Positions 7,928 to 15,496 of a DNA stretch of 64,000 nucleotides are shown piece after piece. The stretch is from Halobacterium noricense. GTDB taxonomy: Archaea; Halobacteriota; Halobacteria; Halobacteriales; Halobacteriaceae. Where the stretch lies: positions 304,640-368,639 of the forward strand of contig NZ_CP089469.1 in assembly GCF_021233435.1 (NCBI RefSeq), written 5' to 3'. Positions within the stretch are counted from its first letter, which is position 1; each line of letters starts with the position of its first letter. The notes below the pieces were generated by a model. The model was not told the DNA's origin, ran no database searches, and worked only from the letters and a program-made list of their open reading frames with translations. The translations under genes were made by a program, and so were the position numbers.

Positions 7928-8767
7928 ATGTCTCCTACGATGTTACACGGTGAAGCGCTCGGGCTCCTGGTCGGGGCAGTTCTCCTCGGTGCAGTCCACG
8001 GGATCGAGCCGGGCCACGGCTGGCCCGTGGCCGCATCGTATGCCCTCGATCAGACGAACAAATGGGTCTACGGGTTTGCGGCGAGTTTCATTCTAGGCCT
8101 GGGACACCTCATCAGTAGTATAGCGATGGTGGCGGTGTTCTTCTACGCGAAGGGATACTTCAATCTCACACAGGTCAACGAGCCGATTCCAGTCGATCTG
8201 TTTTCGACGACGATTTTCATCGGCGGGCCGGTTAGCCTCGTCGCTGGAGTGTTGCTGATCGCCCTCGGAATCCGCGAATACGTCCACGGCCACTCACACG
8301 GCACCCACGGTGAGGGTCACGGACACAACCACGACGACGACCACGAACACGACCACCCGCACGGGCACGACCACGATCATTCACACAACCACGGAGAAGA
8401 TGGCCTTCTCGCCCGAGTGAAGGGCGTTATCCCGTTCGTGGGAGGCCACTCCCATTCACACGACGACGTCGATCAGGCTGCAGAACGTGGGCTCTTCGGC
8501 ATCGCATGGTTCGCGTTCGTACTTGGGTTCGCCCACGAGGAAGAATTCGAGATCATCGCGCTGTGTGCCGGGTCAAACTACTGTCTCGAACTGATGAGCG
8601 CCTACGCAATCACCGTCATCATCGGCATCGTCGGGCTGACGATGCTGCTGATCGCCGGCTATCAGCACTACGAAGAGAAGGTCAAACAGTACACCCCGTA
8701 TCTGCCGGCGTTCTCTGCGGCCGTGCTCATCATAATGGGACTCGGATTCATCACCGGATTGTTCTGA
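7928..8767 (+). CDS. NicO-family nickel/cobalt transporter (RcnA/UreH-like)
   Basis: This 279-residue membrane protein has about six helices. The first holds 'GAVHGIEPGHGW', the NicO/RcnA signature HxxxPGH-type motif. Between the third and fourth helices is a His/Asp loop (about residues 118-160, more than 20 His), as in RcnA exporters. A second short His patch (GGHSHSHDD) follows. The family moves Ni2+ or Co2+; both exporters and importers exist. The long His loop and the divergent NikR suggest nickel homeostasis, but direction cannot be read from sequence. Confidence 0.85.
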   Translation: MSPTMLHGEALGLLVGAVLLGAVHGIEPGHGWPVAASYALDQTNKWVYGFAASFILGLGHLISSIAMVAVFFYAKGYFNLTQVNEPIPVDLFSTTIFIGGPVSLVAGVLLIALGIREYVHGHSHGTHGEGHGHNHDDDHEHDHPHGHDHDHSHNHGEDGLLARVKGVIPFVGGHSHSHDDVDQAAERGLFGIAWFAFVLGFAHEEEFEIIALCAGSNYCLELMSAYAITVIIGIVGLTMLLIAGYQHYEEKVKQYTPYLPAFSAAVLIIMGLGFITGLF

Positions 8768-8849
8768 GCCTGCCCGGCAAGAAGGTCGCTATCCCCCAGG
8801 CGGACATTCAGTCTTCCCCCTCGACACCTGGCGATTACTGACGACCCTG

Positions 8850-8878
8850 TTTTTCCGGGGCACGAAGGGGTGAGCCCC
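8850..8878 (+). promoter_or_regulatory. Leader hairpin copy B
   Basis: T5 (8850-8854), stem GGGGC (8857-8861) / GCCCC (8874-8878), loop acgaaggggtga. It ends 18 bases before the ATG at 8897. Confidence 0.6.
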
Positions 8879-8896
8879 ACATAGGCTCGTGGTTTG

Positions 8897-9319
8897 ATGA
8901 CCAAAGACTCAGCTGAGGATCCATTCAACGACTGCGAATTAGACCCCGAGGCGATTCTCGGGACACGCACCTTCCACGATGTCCTGTTCACCGACGATAC
9001 CGAGACGCCGGTAAACGTGCTCACCGGCGAGACGCCCGCACATTCGCACGCGACCGTCAAGGAAGCGAAAGCGTTCGCTGCGAGTATCGACACGGACACA
9101 CCACAAATCGCGCTCCCGGCCTCTGTCGAGACGCAGATCGAAACCCAGAGCAAGCCCTACACCTCAGCTGCGTTCTTCCACTTCAAGGCGACGGGGTCAC
9201 CCGAACGACACCGTGCCTACCACGCCGCGTACGACTCGGATGCGTTCACCGTCGACTTCGAGGCCGACTACGCGTCGGGCGATCTAACCATTACAGTCGA
9301 CCGAGCGAACGAGTCCTAA
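8897..9319 (+). CDS. Orphan acidic protein, function unknown
   Basis: This 140-residue protein starts at ATG 8897; a TTG one codon earlier is less likely. It is very acidic with no membrane segment. The C-terminal third (GDLTITVDRANES) is beta-like. The middle contains 'HSHATVKEAKAFAASI'. No catalytic motif or known family is recognised. It belongs to the run of small genes each preceded by a T-run hairpin leader. Confidence 0.6.
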   Translation: MTKDSAEDPFNDCELDPEAILGTRTFHDVLFTDDTETPVNVLTGETPAHSHATVKEAKAFAASIDTDTPQIALPASVETQIETQSKPYTSAAFFHFKATGSPERHRAYHAAYDSDAFTVDFEADYASGDLTITVDRANES

Positions 9320-9339
9320 GAATCGACCGCTAGATCGGG

Positions 9340-9370
9340 TTTTTCGAGCGCCGGCAATGGGTGCCGGCGC
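9340..9370 (+). promoter_or_regulatory. Leader hairpin copy C
   Basis: T5 (9340-9344), perfect 8-bp stem GCGCCGGC (9348-9355) / GCCGGCGC (9363-9370), loop aatgggt. It lies 55 bases before the start at 9426. Confidence 0.6.
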
Positions 9371-9425
9371 AGCAGGAGTGAGCGAGCAATCATTCCCGGT
9401 GCGTCGGCGCTTCGAGGTGTTCGAG

Positions 9426-9917
9426 ATGCACATGGTGATTTACGCTCTGGTAGAAGAATCGACCCACGACGACGCACTGGCCACCGGAAAGACGGTGTTC
9501 GACCGCCTGGTCGGCGCGGACCCACATGCCAGCGCCGTCTTCGACTACCACGTGACGTTCGACGAGGAGGACACGTCCGTTGCGGGGAAGGCACGATGGG
9601 GTGAACTCCCGACGGCAGCCCCTGTCGACTCTGACGACGGCGAAGACCTGCTCGAGCGTGGCTGGGAGGCGACGAAGGAGGAATTCGAGCGTAATCTCGA
9701 CCGGGTGAAAGAGGCCATCGACGAACTCTCCGACGAGGAGATCATGCGCGACGAGGACCTCGCCCGGCACGCCTTCCACAAGGTCGGTGCGTACGACGGC
9801 CCGACGATCTTCCTGTACACCGAACACGGAACCGGCATTCGCCACCGTGGCCAACTGGACCGACTCCTCGAGGAGAGTGAAGAGCTCTGGATCGTGCCCG
9901 CCGACGTCCATTTCTAA
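9426..9917 (+). CDS. Orphan protein (conserved haloarchaeal, function unknown)
   Basis: I place the start at ATG 9426 (MHMVIYALVEESTHDDALATG), giving 163 residues. An in-frame ATG at 9357 would put the leader hairpin inside the coding region. The N-terminal 25 residues look like a beta-alpha unit. The middle is a charged helix pair (EDLLERGWEATKEEFERNLDRVKEAIDELSDEE). The C-terminus 'YDGPTIFLYTEHGTGIRHRGQLDRLLE' is well folded. It ends three bases before the next ATG, so it is probably co-transcribed with the zinc-ribbon gene that follows. Confidence 0.6.
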   Translation: MHMVIYALVEESTHDDALATGKTVFDRLVGADPHASAVFDYHVTFDEEDTSVAGKARWGELPTAAPVDSDDGEDLLERGWEATKEEFERNLDRVKEAIDELSDEEIMRDEDLARHAFHKVGAYDGPTIFLYTEHGTGIRHRGQLDRLLEESEELWIVPADVHF

Positions 9918-9920
9918 AGA

Positions 9921-10286
9921 ATGTCCCGGATCACAAATTGGAAGCGCGAGAGTCGCACACCCACACTCGCATACCGGAATACCGAGACCGGCGCTCGGGC
10001 GGTCTTACACCGAGCCCCGGGCTCGTACCGGTACAAGTGGCGTGGCGCAATCCTCGTCGACGGCTACCCGGTGTGGTCGCGGGGGTACGAGACAAAAGAC
10101 GCGAAATCGTTCAGGAACGTTCTCCGCGACCAACCTGCTCCCGAGATGAGTTGTCGGGAGTGTCTGAACGGCGACGTGGTCGTCGGTGATAAATCGGCTG
10201 ACGGTGCGAAGGTCCAGCGCTGGTTCGAGTGTCGGAACTGTGGGTACGAAGCGGCCTCAAGGATTGTGTACGGCGCCGAACGTTGA
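9921..10286 (+). CDS. Zinc-ribbon orphan protein (DUF7568-like), copy 1
   Basis: This 121-residue protein is predicted to bind one zinc through C78/C81 (CREC) and C104/C107 (CRNC), close to its end. The N-terminal 60 residues are beta-rich and basic (RITNWKRESRTPTLAYRN). It is about 74% identical by eye to the protein at 12595-12960, including the same length and all four cysteines, so the pair arose by duplication or separate acquisition. Nucleic-acid binding is plausible for a zinc ribbon but not shown. Confidence 0.7.
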   Translation: MSRITNWKRESRTPTLAYRNTETGARAVLHRAPGSYRYKWRGAILVDGYPVWSRGYETKDAKSFRNVLRDQPAPEMSCRECLNGDVVVGDKSADGAKVQRWFECRNCGYEAASRIVYGAER

Positions 10287-10309
10287 GAGACATACCCACC
10301 CTTACCGTG

Positions 10310-10432
10310 TTAGAAATCGGTCTCAAATTCGTCTTCGTCAGGCAGCATCTCAAGTGCCTCCTCAGCAGAAACAGCTTCAGGAGACCCATTACCGTCTTCG
10401 TCTCCGGCTTCTCCGGCCGTGGGAGCGGACAT
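10310..10432 (-). CDS. Uncalled 40-residue acidic protein
   Basis: This minus-strand frame starts with ATG at 10432 and ends with TAA at 10310. It encodes 40 residues, about one third Asp/Glu, ending EEALEMLPDEDEFETDF, with no Lys, Arg or Cys. A TATA-like TTTATC lies about 24-30 bases upstream of the ATG, the right spacing for a haloarchaeal leaderless gene. The composition and codon use fit a real haloarchaeal small protein. Function unknown. Confidence 0.5.
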   Translation of the reverse strand: MSAPTAGEAGDEDGNGSPEAVSAEEALEMLPDEDEFETDF

Positions 10433-10610
10433 ACAAAACCAGATGCAGTATAGTCTGATAAACCTTTACCGGCAGTACAGCACCAATCAACATCCCTGAC
10501 GACGAAATTCCTGAAAAGTGCGTGCACTCACTCAGACCAACGCCCAGTACAACACGGTCGTGATAGTTAGCAATTGAGAGTCGGATCTATTTTCAGCGGC
10601 ATCGGTGGCG
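10433..10610. other. Intergenic stretch
   Basis: It contains the minus-strand promoter of the 40-residue acidic gene (AT-rich, 10445-10470). No other gene or repeat is seen. Confidence 0.4.
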
Positions 10611-10638
10611 TTTATTTCTGGGCCGGAATGAGTGGCCC
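10611..10638 (+). promoter_or_regulatory. Leader hairpin copy K
   Basis: T-rich stretch tttatttct (10611-10619), stem GGGCC (10620-10624) / GGCCC (10634-10638), loop ggaatgagt. It ends 24 bases before ATG 10663. Confidence 0.5.
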
Positions 10639-10662
10639 GTCTCAAGCGGGCCAGATCCACAG

Positions 10663-11058
10663 ATGAGTCTGGAAGTTATCGACCGCCACAGCGAAGCACT
10701 GTTCGAGTTCCTCTGGTGCCCCGTCTGTGGGCACGAGATATTCAGTCACATTCCGTTCGAAGGGGTGTTCTGCAAGCACTGCAACACACAGGTCGAACTC
10801 CAAGAATCCCGAGAGACACGCGGCTACGAGGAGGCCGTCCTCGCCTGCTTCGATACAAGCACGACCTGGAACCTCCACGTCGACGAGAAACTGCGCCGCG
10901 ACCTGCCTGATGGGTCGGCGCGCGTGAAGATCCTCGGCGCACCGGGCGCCTACAAGGTCGACTGGTGGAGTCCAGACCCGGGTGAGGACTGGCAGCCGGT
11001 CGAACGTGGTGAGTTCGACGACGTCGATGAACCTGCAGACGTATCCCATCTTGCGTAG
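10663..11058 (+). CDS. Zinc-ribbon orphan protein (DUF7567-like)
   Basis: This 131-residue protein has an N-terminal zinc ribbon: C19/C22 (CPVC) and C37/C40 (CKHC). The rest is a beta-rich domain ending with 'YKVDWWSPDPGEDWQPVERGEF'. It resembles the haloarchaeal family DUF7567. Its start follows leader hairpin K by 24 bases. It is one of several zinc-ribbon proteins in this run, which suggests nucleic-acid or regulatory roles. No enzyme motif is seen. Confidence 0.65.
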   Translation: MSLEVIDRHSEALFEFLWCPVCGHEIFSHIPFEGVFCKHCNTQVELQESRETRGYEEAVLACFDTSTTWNLHVDEKLRRDLPDGSARVKILGAPGAYKVDWWSPDPGEDWQPVERGEFDDVDEPADVSHLA

Positions 11059-11080
11059 GGAAAATCAGTCCCTGTGGTTG

Positions 11081-11108
11081 TTTTTCACCCCCTGAGGGGT
11101 GCGGGGGT
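11081..11108 (+). promoter_or_regulatory. Leader hairpin copy D
   Basis: T5 (11081-11085), stem ACCCCC (11087-11092) / GGGGGT (11103-11108), loop tgaggggtgc. A second small hairpin GCTCG-AA-CGAGC follows at 11109-11120. The next start is 11138. Confidence 0.6.
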
Positions 11109-11137
11109 GCTCGAACGAGCAGCTCCCGAACAGACCG

Positions 11138-11539
11138 ATGAGTAGAACTAGCGACACACATTCGATCGAACAGTCACGCCCACCGAACGACTGCGACATC
11201 GCCTACGTCGGGTATCGGCAGAGCGGGCAGGCTATCGTCGAGAAACGTCCCGGCCAAGAACGGCTCACACCAGAGCGGAGTCTCGCGCTGGTGAATCACA
11301 GTCCCTCGGGATTCGAATGGGGATATGGTGGTAGTGGTCCGGCACAACTCGCGCTCGCACTCCTCCTCGACTACACGGGAGACGAGGCGTTCGCCCTCGA
11401 CCACTACCAGGAGTTCAAAACCGAGGTCGTGAGCCAGCTGGACTGTGCTGGGTCTGCTGGACGCTGGCGACTCACGGGACCCGAGATCGACGCAGTCCTT
11501 CACGAAACACCCGGTGAGCCGGTCGCACCGTCCATCTGA
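11138..11539 (+). CDS. Orphan protein, DUF6166-like
   Basis: This is a 133-residue protein from ATG 11138; an upstream start at 11099 would include the hairpin leader. The core 'AYVGYRQSGQAIVEK' followed by 'SPSGFEWGYGGSGPAQLALALLLDYTGDEAFALDHYQEFKTEVV' is the pattern I associate with DUF6166, a small domain found on many mobile elements in bacteria and archaea. No function is established for the family. Confidence 0.65.
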   Translation: MSRTSDTHSIEQSRPPNDCDIAYVGYRQSGQAIVEKRPGQERLTPERSLALVNHSPSGFEWGYGGSGPAQLALALLLDYTGDEAFALDHYQEFKTEVVSQLDCAGSAGRWRLTGPEIDAVLHETPGEPVAPSI

Positions 11540-11559
11540 ACTAATCACCGAGAGTAACC

Positions 11560-11838
11560 ATGTCAGAACACACCCCACCATCTCGTGTAGATGACGAATC
11601 GACCGAAGCCAGTGAACAGCCGACACGAACGGAGTACGTCGAACGCAGTGACGTCGGCGTCTCCCTCACCGTGAAGCTTACTCGCGGGACTGGCACCCGT
11701 GATCAGGACAAGATTACGGCCAAAGTGAAGGGCAAGACCCTCGAAGACGCTCGCGAAGACATGGAAACCCTCCGCGAGTATATCCACGACCTCGCTGAGG
11801 ATACTCGCCAGATCCAACCCGAGGAAGAAGACGGGTAA
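11560..11838 (+). CDS. Orphan acidic protein (DUF7389-like)
   Basis: This 92-residue protein has a disordered, polar first third. A compact core follows (VSLTVKLTRGTGTRDQDKITAKVKGKTLEDAREDMETLREYIHDLAEDTRQ): two strands and a long amphipathic helix. It begins 20 bases after the preceding stop without a hairpin between them, so it is probably in one operon with the DUF6166-like gene. Function unknown. Confidence 0.6.
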   Translation: MSEHTPPSRVDDESTEASEQPTRTEYVERSDVGVSLTVKLTRGTGTRDQDKITAKVKGKTLEDAREDMETLREYIHDLAEDTRQIQPEEEDG

Positions 11839-11850
11839 CGGCGAGGGCTG

Positions 11851-11882
11851 TTTTTTGTCGCCTCAGCAGTGGCGGAGGCGAT
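11851..11882 (+). promoter_or_regulatory. Leader hairpin copy E
   Basis: T6 (11851-11856), stem GTCGCCTC (11857-11864) / GAGGCGAT (11875-11882), loop agcagtggcg. It ends only five bases before the GTG start at 11888. Confidence 0.6.
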
Positions 11883-11887
11883 TATCA

Positions 11888-12109
11888 GTGAGCAATCCTG
11901 ACGGTCAATCAACTGACGTAAGCGAGCTTTCACCAGAACAACGGCTCGAACCCCCGAATACGCGACTTCTCAACGCTGGTATCGTGACGATCAACGATAT
12001 GGAGACGTTGCGAGCCTGCGTCGCCTACGAGAACGCGAATCAGCAACGAATCCCGATTCTTCGCCGGCTCGAACACCGGGCCAACAAGATTCGCGCTGAG
12101 GAGGAGTGA
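11888..12109 (+). CDS. Orphan helical protein, function unknown
   Basis: This is a 73-residue protein if started at GTG 11888, immediately after leader hairpin E. The longer frame would run through the hairpin. The C-terminal 50 residues (TRLLNAGIVTINDMETLRACVAYENANQQRIPILRRLEHRANKIRAEEE) form two long helices with conserved-looking aromatic and Arg residues. Such short helical proteins are frequent in haloarchaeal plasmid gene runs. No family is confidently recognised. Confidence 0.5.
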   Translation: MSNPDGQSTDVSELSPEQRLEPPNTRLLNAGIVTINDMETLRACVAYENANQQRIPILRRLEHRANKIRAEEE

Positions 12110-12127
12110 GACGACGGTCGTGGGCAG

Positions 12128-12157
12128 TTTTTCGGAGCCTCCAGTGGGTGGAGGCTC
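12128..12157 (+). promoter_or_regulatory. Leader hairpin copy F
   Basis: T5 (12128-12132), perfect stem GAGCCTCC (12135-12142) / GGAGGCTC (12150-12157), loop agtgggt. It ends seven bases before ATG 12165. Confidence 0.6.
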
Positions 12158-12164
12158 GATTCAC

Positions 12165-12464
12165 ATGAACCATCGACCAGAAATCGAAATTCAACAGCAG
12201 ACCGCGTTCGGAGACGATGGCCAGCTCGAAGTGACTGAGACGAGCGTCGAAACCTCGCTCGAGGACTTCGGTGCGGACGTGGATCACCGCGAACGCGACT
12301 CGCGGCTTGATCGGCCAGAAGCGAGTGAGTTCGGCGTCGACGACCGTCCAGAGGTAGAACGATCATCCGAGGGTGATCAGTCGAACCTCTTCGCCGATAC
12401 TGCCGAGGATCAGCAGACCCTTGCCGGCGATGACGCGGCCGATCGCTGTCTCTTCGTGGAGTAA
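12165..12464 (+). CDS. Orphan acidic, probably unstructured protein
   Basis: This 99-residue protein from ATG 12165 has about 30% Asp/Glu, almost no long hydrophobic segments and a short hydrophobic C-terminus (CLFVE). It directly follows leader hairpin F. A paired AACCAACA / TGTTGGTT repeat overlaps its stop codon. No known family. It may be an intrinsically disordered accessory protein. Confidence 0.5.
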   Translation: MNHRPEIEIQQQTAFGDDGQLEVTETSVETSLEDFGADVDHRERDSRLDRPEASEFGVDDRPEVERSSEGDQSNLFADTAEDQQTLAGDDAADRCLFVE

Positions 12465-12500
12465 CCAACAGCCAGTTCGTTCGACTGTCCATGTTGGTTA
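12462..12500. promoter_or_regulatory. Inverted repeat operator 1 (TAACCAACA / TGTTGGTTA)
   Basis: Nine-base perfect arms at 12462-12470 and 12492-12500 separated by 21 bases. They lie between a stop and the zinc-ribbon gene at 12595. Same arms and spacing recur at 18.2, 23.2 and 36.4 kb. Confidence 0.55.
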
Positions 12501-12594
12501 ATCGTTGGTGAGAAGTGCGCTATCAACTCGCGAGACCAGTCAATACCCGAATCAAGCGACTGCGAGCCTCCCGAACGCGGGGGCATCAGTACCC

Positions 12595-12960
12595 ATGCCA
12601 CGAATCACAAATTGGACGAGAGAGAGCCGTACCCCGAAGCTAGCGTATCGAAATACAGAGACCAACGCGCACGCGGTGCTTCACCGAGCGCCGGACTCGT
12701 ACATCCACAAGTGGCGTGCCGCGATTCTCGTCGACAACTACCCGGTGTGGTCGCGCGGATTCGCGACGAAGGAAGCGAAATCGTTTCGCGACGAACTCCG
12801 AAAGCGCCCCAGGCCTGAACTACCCTGTCCAGAGTGTCCGAACGACGACGTCGTCGTCGGCCAGAAGAGTGCCGACGGCGCGAAGGTAGAACGGTGGTTC
12901 GAGTGTCGAGACTGCGGCTACGAAAGCCGCTCAGCAATTATCTACGACGCCGAGCGCTGA
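12595..12960 (+). CDS. Zinc-ribbon orphan protein (DUF7568-like), copy 2
   Basis: This 121-residue paralogue of the protein at 9921-10286 has about 31 differences by eye. All four zinc cysteines (CPEC at 78/81, CRDC at 104/107), the basic N-terminus and the motif 'KSADGAKV' are kept. The start is ATG 12595; a frame back to 12505 has no similarity to copy 1. Unlike copy 1 it is preceded by the paired repeat at 12462-12500 rather than by a T-run hairpin, so the two may be regulated differently. Confidence 0.7.
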   Translation: MPRITNWTRESRTPKLAYRNTETNAHAVLHRAPDSYIHKWRAAILVDNYPVWSRGFATKEAKSFRDELRKRPRPELPCPECPNDDVVVGQKSADGAKVERWFECRDCGYESRSAIIYDAER

Positions 12961-13057
12961 TTCTCAACTGTTAGAGGAAACGACGGAGCATTCAATGGAA
13001 TCAAATTGATCGGTGGGTTCAAGTCGCTGCGTAAGGAATTCTTACGTAGAACTGCCA

Positions 13058-13321
13058 ATGAGTACTGACGACCCTGAAGTCACGACGGTTACCTCGAAGG
13101 GACAGATCACGATCCCGAGTCGGCTTCGCGAACAGTTCGGCCTCGAAAAGGGCACGAAGCTGATGGTCGTCCCGACAGACTACGGTCTGGTCTTGAAGAA
13201 ACTCGAACTCCCCTCAGTCGAAGAGTTCCAACAGCGGGTCGAGGAGCGATCGGAAGAGGTCGATCTCTCCATGGATGAAGTCACCCAGTTGGTCCACGAC
13301 GCGCGGAGCGCCGATGAATGA
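13058..13321 (+). CDS. vapB: AbrB/SpoVT-type antitoxin (VapB-like)
   Basis: This 87-residue protein has an N-terminal swapped-hairpin DNA-binding domain: 'VTTVTSKGQITIPSRLREQFGLEKGTKLMVV' is classic AbrB/MazE-type. The C-terminal 40 residues are an acidic helix that should wrap the toxin. Start ATG 13058. Its stop overlaps the toxin ATG by four bases (ATGA), the usual type II toxin-antitoxin arrangement. It probably represses its own operon. Confidence 0.85.
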   Translation: MSTDDPEVTTVTSKGQITIPSRLREQFGLEKGTKLMVVPTDYGLVLKKLELPSVEEFQQRVEERSEEVDLSMDEVTQLVHDARSADE

Positions 13322-13731
13322 GAGCTGTTCTCGATACGAACGTCCTTATTTCGAGCGTCATCTCAACGGGTGTCCCCCACGACGTGGTCGTCAAGGGGTT
13401 CACTAGCGAGTACGAGATTATCGTGTCCGTCGCGACGCTGACTGAGTTTCGAGACACGCTGTTGAAATACCCGGAGAAGTTCCACATGGACGAAGAAGAC
13501 GTCCAGCAGGAGGTCGAAACAATCCGGTATTACGCGGAGTTCGTCGACCCAGACGAGGACATCACAGCGGTTGACGATGATCCCGATGACGACAAATTTC
13601 TTGAGGCCGCCGTAGCGGGTCACGTGGACTATCTCGTCTCTGGCGATCGGCATCTGCTCGATATCGACTCCTTCCAAGGGATCGACATTGTCGACCCGAG
13701 AACGTTCTACGAACGACTCACCGCCCAATAG
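13318..13731 (+). CDS. vapC: PIN-domain toxin (VapC-like, COG1569 type)
   Basis: This 137-residue PIN-fold ribonuclease has the acidic active-site pattern: D6 in 'VLDTNVLISSV', Glu in 'TLTEFRDTLL', and Asp residues in 'DDPDDDKFLEAAVAGHVDYLVSGDRHLL'. PIN toxins cut tRNA or mRNA when their antitoxin is lost. It overlaps the AbrB-type antitoxin by four bases. The pair probably stabilises the replicon. Target RNA is unknown. Confidence 0.85.
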   Translation: MRAVLDTNVLISSVISTGVPHDVVVKGFTSEYEIIVSVATLTEFRDTLLKYPEKFHMDEEDVQQEVETIRYYAEFVDPDEDITAVDDDPDDDKFLEAAVAGHVDYLVSGDRHLLDIDSFQGIDIVDPRTFYERLTAQ

Positions 13732-13867
13732 TCAGCGTGTACTGCTGTCGGAGACCTACGCCGCCGGAGAGCAATCGCGTAATCCACGTGCTCTGATACA
13801 GCGGGGGTGAAATACTGGTGTTGACCACTCTATAGCCGAACCCACCGAAACTCGGTATATTACCGTC

Positions 13868-14314
13868 TTATGTAGCGTCGCTGAATTCGTCAAACAGTGC
13901 GCTGACGCGCTGTTCGATCTCATCGCGAATCTCGCGCACTCGCTCCATGTCTTCTCCATCGGGATCGTCGAGCGCCCAATCGCGCACCTCGACGTCACTC
14001 CCGACCTCTCCAACATCAAGGGTCGAGCACCCCATCGTCGCGACGTACTCACACGATTGGAGGTCGTCAATCGGGATTTCGCGCGGCGTTCGATCGGAGA
14101 GGTCGAACCCCACCTCGTCCATCACCTCGATTACTTCCTCGTGGACGTGGTCGGCCGGATGCGTCCCGCCAGTCAGAATCTCGACGCGGTCGTCGAGACC
14201 ACGGCGGTCGCGTTCTCGCTCTGCGAACGCCGTGGACATCTGGGAACGGCCAGCGTTCTGAACGCACATGAAGGCGATTCGAATCGGTTCAGCCGGATCA
14301 GTATTCGTGGACAT
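13868..14314 (-). CDS. arsC: Arsenate reductase, low-molecular-weight phosphatase type
   Basis: This 148-residue enzyme reduces arsenate to arsenite. The catalytic P-loop is C17-VQNAGR-S (C-x5-R) near the N-terminus ('FMCVQNAGRSQ'). A second cysteine in 'TMGCSTLD' and the acid 'DWALDDP' follow, as in thioredoxin-coupled ArsC. Arsenite produced here would be exported by the Acr3 pump encoded just upstream, 15 bases away on the same strand. Third gene of an arsR-acr3-arsC operon. Confidence 0.9.
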   Translation of the reverse strand: MSTNTDPAEPIRIAFMCVQNAGRSQMSTAFAERERDRRGLDDRVEILTGGTHPADHVHEEVIEVMDEVGFDLSDRTPREIPIDDLQSCEYVATMGCSTLDVGEVGSDVEVRDWALDDPDGEDMERVREIRDEIEQRVSALFDEFSDAT

Positions 14315-14329
14315 TGGCTTGTGTGGTGA

Positions 14330-15496
14330 TTAGTCGTCGTTCGTGGTCGGTTCAGGAGCGGATGGGCCGGAACTTCCAGTCTCGGAGTCAGCCCAGTCGA
14401 ATTTCCGCTGGAAATAGAGCGCGACGTTGACCAGCGCGAGCAGTACTGGAACCTCAATGAGCGGGCCGATGACGGTCGCGAAGGCAACACCGGAGCCGAC
14501 GCCGAACACCGCGACGGCGACCGCGATTGCCAGCTCGAAATTGTTCGAGGCCGCCGTGAACCCGATTGCGGTCGTCGTCGAGTAGTCTGCACCGATGCCC
14601 CGGCCCATGCCGAAGCTCACGAAGAACATCACCACGAAGTAGATCGTCAGCGGCACCGCAATCAACAGGACGTTTGCGGGCGCGGCGATGATGTTCTCGC
14701 CCTGCGTGGCGAACATCACGATGATGGTGAACAGCAGCGCGACAAGCGTCAGGGGGTCGATCTTCGGTACGAACACCTCGTCGTACCACTCCTCGCCCTT
14801 GGTCCGTGTCCCGACATAGCGGGTGAGAAAGCCTGCGGCGAAGGGAATCCCGAGGAAGACGACGATTGCCTCGAACACTTGCATCGGCGTGATGTCGAAA
14901 GTGGTAATCCCGGCGACGAGTGTCTCCATGCCCAGTAGTGGGGGCAGGAACAGCGCGAAGAACCAGACGTACACCCCATAGGTGATGATCTGGAACAGGC
15001 TGTTGAACGCGACCAACCCGGTTACGTATTCGGTCGAACCCTCGGCGAGTTCGTTCCAGACGAGCACCATCGCGATACATCGAGCCATCCCGATGAAGAT
15101 GAGTCCAAGGAAGAATTCGGGGCGAGCCGGCAGGCCGGGAACGAGCCCGCTGAAGAAGACGACTGCGAGCGTGAACATCAGCGTCGGGCCGATGAGCCAG
15201 TTCTGGATGAGACTCAGCCCGAGCACCCGCCAATTGCTGAATACGGTCGTGAGCTGTGAGTAGTCCGCCTTCGCCAGCGGTGGGTACATCATCACAACGA
15301 GGCCGATTCCCACGAGGTGGAGATTCTGAATCGGTTGGGTTACCGACGGCGCGACATAGCCGAGTCCGACGCCAATGGCCATCGCGCCGAAGATCCAGAC
15401 GGTGAGGTACTTGTCGAGGAAGTCCATCGACCGCGGGTCGCCACAGCTCTCACAGTCGCAGTTCGGTCCGTGCTCGTGGGCGTCGACGTTACTCAT
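14330..15496 (-). CDS. acr3: Arsenite efflux permease, ACR3 family
   Basis: This 388-residue membrane protein has about ten helices and exports arsenite using the ion gradient. A cytoplasmic N-terminus with a Cys cluster (NCDCESCGD, residues 12-20) may bind As(III) or another metal; most Acr3 proteins lack this. The family core is visible in 'YPPLAKADYSQL', 'GMARCIAMVLVWNELAEGSTEY', which includes the essential membrane cysteine, and 'GFTAASNNFELAIAVAVA'. It overlaps the arsR gene by eight bases and precedes arsC. Confidence 0.9.
   Translation of the reverse strand: MSNVDAHEHGPNCDCESCGDPRSMDFLDKYLTVWIFGAMAIGVGLGYVAPSVTQPIQNLHLVGIGLVVMMYPPLAKADYSQLTTVFSNWRVLGLSLIQNWLIGPTLMFTLAVVFFSGLVPGLPARPEFFLGLIFIGMARCIAMVLVWNELAEGSTEYVTGLVAFNSLFQIITYGVYVWFFALFLPPLLGMETLVAGITTFDITPMQVFEAIVVFLGIPFAAGFLTRYVGTRTKGEEWYDEVFVPKIDPLTLVALLFTIIVMFATQGENIIAAPANVLLIAVPLTIYFVVMFFVSFGMGRGIGADYSTTTAIGFTAASNNFELAIAVAVAVFGVGSGVAFATVIGPLIEVPVLLALVNVALYFQRKFDWADSETGSSGPSAPEPTTNDD

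Noticed and set aside
9357..9425. Upstream start for the gene at 9426
   Set aside because: It would place half of leader hairpin C inside the coding region and adds an Ala/Gly-rich stretch unlike the rest.
10290..10610. Plus-strand frames in the gap after the first zinc-ribbon copy
   Set aside because: They are Arg/Ser-rich shadows with no start signal. The minus-strand acidic frame is the better candidate here.
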